The position numbers and the translations under genes were made by a program. This document shows positions 1 to 5,728 of a stretch of DNA of 10,235 nt, piece by piece; within the stretch, counting starts at the first letter, position 1, and each line of letters begins with the position of its first letter. The DNA comes from Phycisphaerales bacterium. Its GTDB lineage: Bacteria > Planctomycetota > Phycisphaerae > SM23-33. The notes under the pieces are model-generated. The model worked only from the letters and a program-made list of their open reading frames with translations, had not been told where the DNA came from and made no database searches. Where the stretch lies: assembly GCA_003171235.1 (NCBI GenBank), contig PMYM01000046.1, positions 1 through 10,235 on the forward strand, in the 5' to 3' direction.

Positions 1-88
1 CAACGCTACAGGCTTCTGCAAACCGCGATAAAGTGAGATTTTGCATCCCTTTTGCCATTTTTCCCCTAGGCGCATCGGTTTTTGCCGG

Positions 89-94
89 TATAAT
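89..94 (+). promoter_or_regulatory. Candidate -10 box upstream of the first PEP-CTERM gene
   Basis: A perfect TATAAT lies about 125 bases before the chosen start of the first PEP-CTERM gene. No convincing -35 hexamer sits 16-18 bases upstream (the bases there read CTAGGC), so this rests on the -10 alone. It predicts transcription starting near position 101 and a leader of roughly 118 bases. Confidence 0.45.
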
Positions 95-102
95 GCGGGT
101 CG

Positions 103-127
103 TCTTGGGGCGCTCTCCCCAAGAGCG
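103..127 (+). other. Two overlapping alternative hairpins in the leader of the first PEP-CTERM gene
   Basis: The arm TCTTGGGG (103-110) pairs perfectly with CCCCAAGA (117-124) around the 6-base loop CGCTCT. That loop, CGCTCT (111-116), can instead pair perfectly with AGAGCG (122-127). The two structures exclude each other because they share bases 111-124. There is no long T run after them, so a simple terminator is unlikely. A regulatory role is inference only. Confidence 0.3.
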
Positions 128-218
128 GTCTTTGCTCAACTTAACTGTGCCAGCGTCAGAGCTCCTGGTTTGTTTCTGGCGCCGCTCGCTGTTCTGGCAC
201 CATGCGGAGGAGATGCAG

Positions 219-839
219 ATGCGTTTGCTCATAGCTCTGTTTATAATCCTTCTGGCGGGAAGCTCGTTCGCTCTGGCCAGCCCCACGCCTCTGGACTCTT
301 CCGGCTGGTCGTACGAGGTCGGGCCGGGAGTGGCCGCCTCCGCCCAGTTCGTCAGCCTGGGCGACGGCATCCTGCGACTGACCCTGACCAAGGACTTTGG
401 CCCGGCCGAAGTCATCGGCGGCGAGAGCATACCCCCCTCCTGCCTGATCGACTTCACCCGCACCAGCCAGAACGCCGTCAACACCATCGTCATACAGTCC
501 GAGACGATACAGAACAACACCGGGTTGACCTGGAACGGCTTCTCCTGGACCGTGCCCCAGACCGGCCAGGCTTCGCTGGACCAGTTGGCTTCCAGCGGCT
601 GGATACCCTCGCCCTTCGGCACGGTCAGTTGGGTAAACGCCCCCAGCCTCGTCTGCAAGGCCACGGGCGGGTTGCTGCCCAGCGGCCAGTCGTTCAGCCC
701 CCGGGCCGACCTGACCATCGACGTGGATCCATCGGCCAATTCCTTCACGTTGAAGGAATGGCCCCAAATCCCCGAACCTGTAACGCTCGCCCTGTTAGGT
801 GTCGGAGGCCTGGCGCTGCTACGCCGCCGGCGTGGTTGA
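219..839 (+). CDS. PEP-CTERM sorting-domain exported protein (paralogue A)
   Basis: This 206-aa exported protein has a hydrophobic signal peptide at residues 1-20 (MRLLIALFIILLAGSSFALA). Its C-terminal sorting tail has PEP at 185-187, a hydrophobic stretch ALLGVGGLALL to about 201, then RRRRG. In this family the tail is recognised by an exosortase, which cleaves and anchors or releases the protein at the envelope; no exosortase gene is in this window. The body is rich in Ser, Thr, Asn and Gly, looks beta-rich, and carries NNTGLTWNGFSW at 99-110. The start is ATG 219 because GGAGGAG (206-212) sits 6 bases before it; the frame is open back to position 33 but that part looks non-coding, and ATG 213 is too close to the Shine-Dalgarno. 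It is paralogous to the next gene, with the same length class and motif order. The specific role is unknown. Confidence 0.85.
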   Translation: MRLLIALFIILLAGSSFALASPTPLDSSGWSYEVGPGVAASAQFVSLGDGILRLTLTKDFGPAEVIGGESIPPSCLIDFTRTSQNAVNTIVIQSETIQNNTGLTWNGFSWTVPQTGQASLDQLASSGWIPSPFGTVSWVNAPSLVCKATGGLLPSGQSFSPRADLTIDVDPSANSFTLKEWPQIPEPVTLALLGVGGLALLRRRRG

Positions 840-858
840 ATTGAATTAGGCTGCCGAA

Positions 859-884
859 CGGACCGGCCATCAGCGGCCGGCCCG
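859..884 (+). other. Intercistronic GC hairpin between the PEP-CTERM paralogues
   Basis: CGG-A-CCGGCC (859-868) pairs with GGCCGG-C-CCG (875-884) around the loop ATCAGC, with one A/C mismatch. It lacks a following T run (GATTAAAG follows), so it is not a canonical Rho-independent terminator. It may stabilise or separate the upstream message, or mark a weak terminator. No separate promoter is evident before the second gene, so co-transcription is possible. Confidence 0.35.
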
Positions 885-969
885 GATTAAAGAGACGGCA
901 GAGACGGCTTGTGCCTTTCGGGACCTGCTCAACCGGCCCTGCCGGAAAGGTTCCTAAGGAGGAAATCAG

Positions 970-1653
970 ATGTCGTACCGACTGTTCGTTTTGGCGGCTT
1001 TACTGGCGGCGGCTTGCCCAGCCACAGCCACCGTCCTCACCCCGGTGCCCCTGTTCGATACCAGCGGCAATGATTCGGGCTGGGACGCGTATCTCTATGA
1101 CGCCGCCCACACCGGCGTGACGGTCGATGCCGTGGGCGGCGGCGTCGCCTACATCCGGCTGGAGATCGCCAAGAGCTTCACCCAGCCTCCCGTGGGCAGC
1201 GCGTTCCCCACCAACGTGATCCAATTCGTGCAGCGGAATGACGACGCCCATACCGCCCCGGTCATCCAGATCACCGACGAAGCCATAATCAACCAGACCG
1301 GCCTGGACTGGACCGACTATCACTGGCAGATCAGCGGCAACGGCGCCTTTGACAAGACCGCCACCGACGGCAGCGGCTTCTCCATCGCCCCCTTCACGCT
1401 CAAGGCCTGGGGCAGCCCGCCCAGCGGCTGGTCCAGCGGCTATGCCGACAGCCTGGCCCTCAGCGGCGGCACCGTGCCCAATGGCGGCAGTTTCTTTCCC
1501 GGCAACGCCGCCGGAATACTGTACCTCACGGCCGATCTTTCGGGAGACGGCCCGGCCACTCTAACTCTGACCCAGTATCCCACGCCCGAGCCGGCCAGCC
1601 TGGCGCTGATCCTGGGTGGGGCGACAGCCCTGGTTTTTCGCCGCCGCAAATAA
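970..1653 (+). CDS. PEP-CTERM sorting-domain exported protein (paralogue B)
   Basis: This 227-aa protein starts at ATG 970, 7 bases after a near-ideal AAGGAGG (956-962). Residues 1-20 form a signal peptide ending PATA. The tail has PEP at 206-208, a hydrophobic segment ASLALILGGATALVF, and a basic end RRRK, which is the full PEP-CTERM pattern for exosortase processing. The body aligns by eye along its length with the preceding gene: SGW near residue 36, a rLei/rLtl beta strand, and INQTGLDWTDYHW against NNTGLTWNGFSW. The NxTG context could be structural or a glycan site; that is not shown. The pair is best explained by tandem duplication and divergence. Its function is unknown; proteins of this type are often linked to extracellular matrix or surface structures. 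A strong terminator follows 23 bases after the stop. Confidence 0.88.
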   Translation: MSYRLFVLAALLAAACPATATVLTPVPLFDTSGNDSGWDAYLYDAAHTGVTVDAVGGGVAYIRLEIAKSFTQPPVGSAFPTNVIQFVQRNDDAHTAPVIQITDEAIINQTGLDWTDYHWQISGNGAFDKTATDGSGFSIAPFTLKAWGSPPSGWSSGYADSLALSGGTVPNGGSFFPGNAAGILYLTADLSGDGPATLTLTQYPTPEPASLALILGGATALVFRRRK

Positions 1654-1675
1654 GAGATTCCATTCTTGATGTGAT

Positions 1676-1707
1676 AAAAAAACGAGGCGACCAGCCTCGT
1701 TTTTTTT
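1676..1707. terminator. Bidirectional Rho-independent terminator
   Basis: AAAAAAACGAGGC (1676-1688), loop GACCA, then GCCTCGTTTTTTT (1694-1706) form a symmetric stem with an A run on one side and a T run on the other. It would terminate the plus-strand PEP-CTERM pair and also the minus-strand lipoprotein gene, whose stop is at 1745. The 7-bp GC-rich core is perfect. Confidence 0.93.
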
Positions 1708-1744
1708 GCGCCTGATTTCCCAAAGTCCACAAGACGGCCCGGGA

Positions 1745-2404
1745 TCAAGGCCCGGTCGGCGCCGAAGCGGCCTTCCCGCTGGAGGCATCCTTGAAGTTTT
1801 CGCGGTTGAGCCTGCCGTCGCGGATGTCGGCCTGGGCAACGCGGGCCGATCGCGCCATCCGCTCGAAAGTCTGCTTGGCCCCCTGGGCCTTGAACTGGAG
1901 CATCTGGGGGTCTTCCTTGCTGGCCACATACCACTGCCCGCCGACGTTGCGAAAGTACAGCCGCTTGGAGAATTCCGTCGGCAGGCCGTCCACCGTCAGG
2001 TCGGCCCGTTCGCCCGCCTGGGACAGGTTCACCCGCGCCCAGTCCACCGTGCCCTCCGCCTGGGCCTTCTCCAGGGGCGAGACCATAACGTCATGGCAGA
2101 CCTTGTCGGCCTGGGCGTTGAAGAAGGCGGCGGCTTGGGGCCCGATCTTCTGGCCGGCCAGTTGCGCCGTCCGGCGGGTCTGGGCGACGTAGTCGGCGGC
2201 GGCCATCAAGGCCGTCTTGAAGGCCGGGCGGACATCCGGCGCCATGCAGGCGACCACGGCGGCAAAATCCTGGCTTTCCACCGCCTGGTGCATGGACAGG
2301 GCCAGGGCCTTGGGCGAGCCGTGGTCGATGCTGATTGTCTGTTGTTGGCCGCCGCACCCGGCAAGAAAAGCAAGGCAGAACATCCCTGCGAACATTCGTG
2401 GCAT
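1745..2404 (-). CDS. Predicted lipoprotein of unknown function, possibly NTF2-like
   Basis: The 219-aa product begins MPRMFAGMFCLAFLAGCGG: a short basic start, a hydrophobic core and a lipobox LAGC with the acylated Cys at residue 17. It should be lipid-anchored to a membrane. The start at 2404 is set by AAGGAGA upstream on the minus strand. The mature part opens with a helical stretch (SPKALALSMHQAVESQDF) like the first helix of NTF2/DUF4878-type lipoproteins, where the motif 'one per protein of length x, used y' is common. A beta-looking region near FSKRLYFRNVGGQWYVASKE also suits that fold. The C-terminus is a low-complexity Ala/Ser/Pro tail. It lies 44 bases downstream of the cupredoxin-like gene on the same strand, so the two are probably co-transcribed. 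The fold assignment is inference; the lipoprotein call is direct. Confidence 0.85.
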   Translation of the reverse strand: MPRMFAGMFCLAFLAGCGGQQQTISIDHGSPKALALSMHQAVESQDFAAVVACMAPDVRPAFKTALMAAADYVAQTRRTAQLAGQKIGPQAAAFFNAQADKVCHDVMVSPLEKAQAEGTVDWARVNLSQAGERADLTVDGLPTEFSKRLYFRNVGGQWYVASKEDPQMLQFKAQGAKQTFERMARSARVAQADIRDGRLNRENFKDASSGKAASAPTGP

Positions 2405-2448
2405 GTGAACTCTCCTTTGGTTGACCGGCCAGCGGGGGCGCCCGGCCG

Positions 2449-2841
2449 TCATTGGGCCGACAGCACCACCAACTGCCCCAGCGCCGGCCAGTCCGGGCTG
2501 CAGCAGGCGTTCCACACCATGGCGAACTGGCCGGACTGATCGGCCCGCAGGTCCACTCGGGCCGTGGCGCCGGGACTGATTGTAACATCCACGCCCTGCG
2601 CGTCCACCCGCAAGCTGTGGATGATGTCGCGGCTGTGAATCACCAGCCGGACCCGCTCGCCCTGGGCGACAACTATCACCAGCGGACTGACGGAGGCGCG
2701 GTCGGCCCGGATATCCACCACCCGTATGCCGTTCACAATTGTCCCCGAGAGAGGCAGCAGTTCCTGGCCAACCGATGCGTGTTGGCGGCAGGTCAGAACC
2801 GCCGCGATCGCCAGGGCCGATAAAGTCAGTAGGTTTCTCAT
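2449..2841 (-). CDS. Secreted cupredoxin/CuA-like domain protein with degenerate copper site
   Basis: This 130-aa protein has an N-terminal signal peptide (MRNLLTLSALAIAAVL) and one small beta domain. The pattern RVRLVIHSRDIIHSLRV, then ISPGATARVDLRADQSGQFAMVW, then a short Cys segment near the end follows the CuA domain of cytochrome c oxidase subunit II and nitrous-oxide reductase. The equivalent of the CuA ligand His is H75. The usual C-x3-C-x3-H-x2-M loop is replaced by NACCSPDWPALG, with adjacent C113 and C114 and no His or Met. A standard dinuclear CuA site therefore cannot form. H69, H75, C113 and C114 might bind a different metal, or the Cys pair may be structural or redox-active. The start at 2841 was chosen over the ATG two codons upstream because TAGGAG is 7 bases away rather than 1. 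It is followed after 44 bases by the lipoprotein gene. Confidence 0.8.
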   Translation of the reverse strand: MRNLLTLSALAIAAVLTCRQHASVGQELLPLSGTIVNGIRVVDIRADRASVSPLVIVVAQGERVRLVIHSRDIIHSLRVDAQGVDVTISPGATARVDLRADQSGQFAMVWNACCSPDWPALGQLVVLSAQ

Positions 2842-2928
2842 ATCCATTCTCCTATAGAAGTCTATGGGGGCTGGCGGGCAAGACGGCGGCAATTCCAGGC
2901 GCCCCGCCGGAATATCGGCGCAGGCAAA

Positions 2929-2952
2929 CGGCCTGGTCCCAAGGCCAGGCCG
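2929..2952 (-). terminator. Possible weak terminator or attenuator on the minus strand
   Basis: On the minus strand CGGCCTGG, loop CCTTGGGA, then CCAGGCCG form an 8-bp perfect hairpin followed by a short TTT. It lies 30 bases after the stop of the 45-aa peptide gene and 88 bases before the start of the cupredoxin-like gene. The short T run suggests partial termination, which would lower expression of the downstream genes relative to the peptide. Confidence 0.4.
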
Positions 2953-2982
2953 CTTGATGCTTCCGTGCGACAGGCTGCCGCG

Positions 2983-3120
2983 TCAGTTAACTACCTTGAC
3001 GGCCGGAGCCGAGGAGGTAGACGGGCTGGTGGAGGGCTTGGTCGTGGCCCTCTGGGCCAGGGCAACGGTGGTGCTGACCAGAACGGCAACCAGTACAACC
3101 TTGGCCATCATCTTCAACAT
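2983..3120 (-). CDS. Small secreted peptide, 45 aa, Thr/Ser/Pro-rich
   Basis: A 45-aa frame begins MLKMMAKVVLVAVLVSTTVALAQ, with a clear signal peptide and a likely cleavage site after ALA. The mature part is about 22 residues of low-complexity Thr/Ser/Pro/Ala ending VKVVN. The start at 3120 has AAGGAG 9 bases upstream on the minus strand; the frame is open farther up but without a better ribosome site. I do not recognise the family. The mature peptide has no Cys and no obvious motif, so it may be a small envelope protein or a poorly conserved gene. It leads a minus-strand group of three exported products. The signal peptide and Shine-Dalgarno support it as real despite its length. Confidence 0.6.
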   Translation of the reverse strand: MLKMMAKVVLVAVLVSTTVALAQRATTKPSTSPSTSSAPAVKVVN

Positions 3121-3273
3121 GCGCAGCTTCTCCTTGTTCTCGGACGGGGGTATTAGGTTTTCCAGTCCCGGCGACTTCTTCAAGCCCGTCCAGCTCGGTC
3201 GGGGACGCATTCACCAGCATCAGGCACCAACTCGGCCGCCGGCAAAAACCATCCTTCGCGGCTTCCGGTCAAA

Positions 3274-3299
3274 GAAAAAGGCGGGTTCAGCACCCGCCT
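3274..3299 (-). terminator. Perfect minus-strand Rho-independent terminator with no assigned gene
   Basis: On the minus strand AGGCGGGT (complement of 3292-3299), loop GCTGA, ACCCGCCT (complement of 3279-3286) form an 8-bp perfect stem followed directly by TTTTTCTTT. This is a textbook intrinsic terminator. No minus-strand coding gene ends just upstream of it; the nearest upstream minus-strand sequence is only the antisense of the GT-C gene. It could end a small RNA or act in the leader of the exported-peptide operon. Confidence 0.8.
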
Positions 3300-3450
3300 G
3301 AAGTCGGGAAGGTTACCCATAGCCCCCGGGCAAGACAAGGGAATTTCCGGCAAAAAACCCCTGCCCTGTCGGCCGCTTCCAATCCCAACCAGAAGGCTGA
3401 TTATCCGCCCCCACTCACAGACACGGCATGTTCTCTTGCGGCTTTGGGTT

Positions 3451-3478
3451 TTGTCCCGGAGGGTTCTCTGACTAGAAT
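3451..3478 (+). promoter_or_regulatory. Candidate sigma70-type promoter of the GT-C gene, leaderless arrangement
   Basis: TTGTCC (3451-3456), a 16-base spacer and TAGAAT (3473-3478) resemble a housekeeping promoter. Counting from the -10 box puts +1 at 3485, which is the A of the gene's ATG. There is no Shine-Dalgarno at a useful distance; the nearest purine run, GGAGGG, is 21 bases away. Confidence 0.5.
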
Positions 3479-3484
3479 CACACC

Positions 3485-5692
3485 ATGGCAACGCCGCCCA
3501 ACCAGCCACGAAAGCGGCCCACCGGCCGATTCCCCCAGGCGCTGCTGTCGGCATTGGCCTTGGCGGCTGCGTTGGCCCTGGCGGCGGCACTGGCCTGGCG
3601 GCCGCTCTCCAGCTTCGACATCGGCTATCACCTGGCCTATGGCGAAAAGTTCCTCGACACCGGGAAGATCGTCCAGACCAACCAGTTCATCTACACCCGC
3701 CTGAATCCCGACGACACCGGCGGGCTTGGCCCGGGCTGCTGGTACGACCGGCAGGGCGCCTACCACTTCATCAATGCCAACTGGCTGAGCCAGGCCCTCA
3801 TGGCCGGCGTACACCGGCTGGGCGGCGTTGACGGCCTGGGCATCCTGCAATTCGCCACGTCGATGGGCATTTTCGCCCTGCTGCTGACGGCCATGCGGCG
3901 GGCGCAACTGCCCTGGGCCGTTTGCGCGGGGGGAATCCTGCTGATCGCGTCGGCCTCGTACGAGCGCCTGAACCTCCGCCCCGAACTGCTGGGCTACCTG
4001 GTGCTGGCGGGGCAACTGGCCCTGCTGATAGGCAGGACGCCCGGGCGGCGGGCCCTCGCCGGCCTGGCGGCGCTGCAGGTGCTGGCGGTGAATTTCCACA
4101 GTTATTTCCTGCTGGGCATCGCCCTGACGGGCGCGTTCTTCGCCGACGGCCTGCTGCGCCTGGCGTGGGTGCGACTGAAGCGCCGGCCGGTCGAGGCGGA
4201 CCTGGCCAAGCGGGCGCGGATGCTGGGCTGGGCGCTGGGGGCGGTGGTGCTGGCCAGTTTCGCCAACCCCTGGACCTGGCGCGGGGCGATCATGCCCATT
4301 CAAACGGTGCGGTTCCTGCAGCACAACCACATCGGCGGCCAGGGCGGCCTCATGCCCCAGCCGGGCGAGGCGCCCCGCGCCGACACCACCTGGGCCCGCC
4401 TGGACGGGTCGGCCGTCTCGACGGCGCCCGCCATGGTGAAGGTCCACCCCTGGGCCACCATCGGCGAATTCATCACGCCCTTCCTGCCGGGCCTGCGGCG
4501 GACCAAGGCCACGTATGCCTTCCTGGTGGTGCTGGGATTGTCGGGCCTGGGGCTGCTGGCGGCGCTGATCCGCCGGCGATGGGATCTGGCGCTGGTGCTG
4601 GTGGGATTTGGCGTGATGTCACTGCAGATGCGGCGGAACATCGCCCCCGGCTCGATGGTGCTGGCGCCGGCGGCCCTGGCGGCGATGGCCCTCGCCTGGC
4701 GGGCCCTGCCCAGCCGGCTTGACGCAGTGACCGGACGATTGCGCCGGCCGGTTTTGGCGGTCGTGGCCGGGGCGGTGTTGCTTGTGGGCGGCTACCTTTC
4801 CCTGATGGCGGCGCAGAGCCGCTTCTGCTTCGACGACCGCCAGCCCTGGCGCTTCGGCTTTGGCCTCAGCCGGTTCGACATGCCCCTGGAGGCCTCCGAA
4901 TTGATCCGCGCCCATCGGCCGGGCGGGCGGGTTTTCTGCGATTACATGAGTTCGTCCAACCTCATGTACTTCACCGGCTACGAGATGCCCACCCTGACCA
5001 ACACCTGGGCCTATCCGCCCTACGTGATGGAGTGGGTCATCCAGGCCTGCGCCGGCCAGCGCGACTTCGATCCTATCGTGCGGGACTACGACGTCTCCAC
5101 CGTGGTGCTCTGGAACTCCCCGACTAACGCCCCGCTGCTCAAGCAGCTCGCCCGCGGCGACCAGTGGGCGGTGGTCAACGTCTCGGGCAATTACGCGACC
5201 TTCTTCCGCCGCACTGGATCGACGGCCGAGCTGGCCGCCGGCCTGGCCATCGACCAGCGGGATTTCGACGCCGACGCCTACGCCGCCCGCCTGGCCCGGC
5301 AGGACCCCGTGCCCGCCTGGGCCGTCCACAACGGGGCGAACCTGCTTTTGCGCATGGGCTGGGGAGATGCCGCCGTCCGCACCTGGAGAAAATGCCTCCA
5401 ACTCAAGCCCGACTACTACGACGCCATGGGCAGCCTGGGCGACACCCTGGCCCTTCGCGGCACGCTCAAGCTGACGGCCATGCAGCGGCTGCTGGAGCAG
5501 AACCAGCCCGACCAGGCCGAGCAATTCCGCACCAGCGCCCTGGCCGACTGGGACGAAGCCGAGGGGCTTTTCCGCCGGGCCCTGCAGATCGCCCCCGACT
5601 ATGAGCCAGCCCGCCAGGACCTGCTCCTGCTCCAGGAACAGAAGGCCCAGTTCGACCGGGGGATCATCCTGCTGCCCAGGGCGCAGGAGTAG
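3485..5692 (+). CDS. Polytopic GT-C-type glycosyltransferase-like membrane protein with TPR-like tail
   Basis: This 735-aa protein has a first membrane helix at about residues 19-41, then an external loop beginning SSFDIGYHLAYGEKFLDTG, with Asp at 45 followed by YHL. That 'D.xxHL..G....tG' pattern followed by NANWLSQAL is characteristic of GT39-like GT-C transferases, which use lipid-phosphate sugars; the first-loop Asp is the usual catalytic residue. Around nine to eleven hydrophobic segments follow to about residue 443, including FANPWTWRG near 260. Residues about 445-600 form a soluble domain. Residues about 610-720 contain two helical TPR-like units (GDAAVRTWRKCLQLKPDYYDA and EAEGLFRRALQIAPDYEPA). 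Donor and acceptor cannot be read from sequence. It could act on surface glycans or protein O-glycosylation, possibly relevant to the exported proteins nearby, but that link is speculation. No start other than ATG 3485 is better supported. Confidence 0.75.
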   Translation: MATPPNQPRKRPTGRFPQALLSALALAAALALAAALAWRPLSSFDIGYHLAYGEKFLDTGKIVQTNQFIYTRLNPDDTGGLGPGCWYDRQGAYHFINANWLSQALMAGVHRLGGVDGLGILQFATSMGIFALLLTAMRRAQLPWAVCAGGILLIASASYERLNLRPELLGYLVLAGQLALLIGRTPGRRALAGLAALQVLAVNFHSYFLLGIALTGAFFADGLLRLAWVRLKRRPVEADLAKRARMLGWALGAVVLASFANPWTWRGAIMPIQTVRFLQHNHIGGQGGLMPQPGEAPRADTTWARLDGSAVSTAPAMVKVHPWATIGEFITPFLPGLRRTKATYAFLVVLGLSGLGLLAALIRRRWDLALVLVGFGVMSLQMRRNIAPGSMVLAPAALAAMALAWRALPSRLDAVTGRLRRPVLAVVAGAVLLVGGYLSLMAAQSRFCFDDRQPWRFGFGLSRFDMPLEASELIRAHRPGGRVFCDYMSSSNLMYFTGYEMPTLTNTWAYPPYVMEWVIQACAGQRDFDPIVRDYDVSTVVLWNSPTNAPLLKQLARGDQWAVVNVSGNYATFFRRTGSTAELAAGLAIDQRDFDADAYAARLARQDPVPAWAVHNGANLLLRMGWGDAAVRTWRKCLQLKPDYYDAMGSLGDTLALRGTLKLTAMQRLLEQNQPDQAEQFRTSALADWDEAEGLFRRALQIAPDYEPARQDLLLLQEQKAQFDRGIILLPRAQE

Positions 5693-5728
5693 TCCGGCCG
5701 CGTGAGCTCTGATCGCCGCTGCCCCCGA

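Larger units (their letters stand above)
3121..3484. other. 364-bp intergenic region between divergent genes
   Basis: No convincing gene is seen here. It holds the ribosome site of the minus-strand peptide gene (near 3127-3132), a perfect minus-strand terminator (3274-3299), a minus-strand GATAAT that could be a -10 box (complement near 3400-3405) but with a poor -35, several GC-rich self-pairing stretches between 3310 and 3375, and the promoter for the GT-C gene (3451-3478). Confidence 0.6.

Noticed and set aside
33..218. N-terminal extension of the first PEP-CTERM gene to position 33
   Set aside because: It would place a TATAAT box and hairpins inside coding sequence and bury the signal peptide. 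GGAGGAG sits correctly before ATG 219.
3300..3480. Signal-recognition-particle RNA or a known riboswitch in the structured minus-strand region
   Set aside because: The SRP core sequence (GGTCCGGAAGGAAGCAGCC-like) is absent and I cannot match any riboswitch consensus, so only an unnamed RNA is proposed.
3180..3590. A 136-codon minus-strand frame across the GT-C promoter region
   Set aside because: It runs through a perfect terminator hairpin and the GT-C start, has no ribosome site and no recognisable protein pattern.
3401..4447. A 348-codon minus-strand open frame opposite the GT-C gene
   Set aside because: Its translation is Arg/Gly/Gln/Pro-rich with no domain pattern, as expected for the antisense of a high-GC gene. 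The plus strand has clear membrane helices and the GT-C motif.
4619..5524. A 301-codon minus-strand open frame
   Set aside because: Antisense shadow of the GT-C/TPR gene; no start signal and low-complexity composition.
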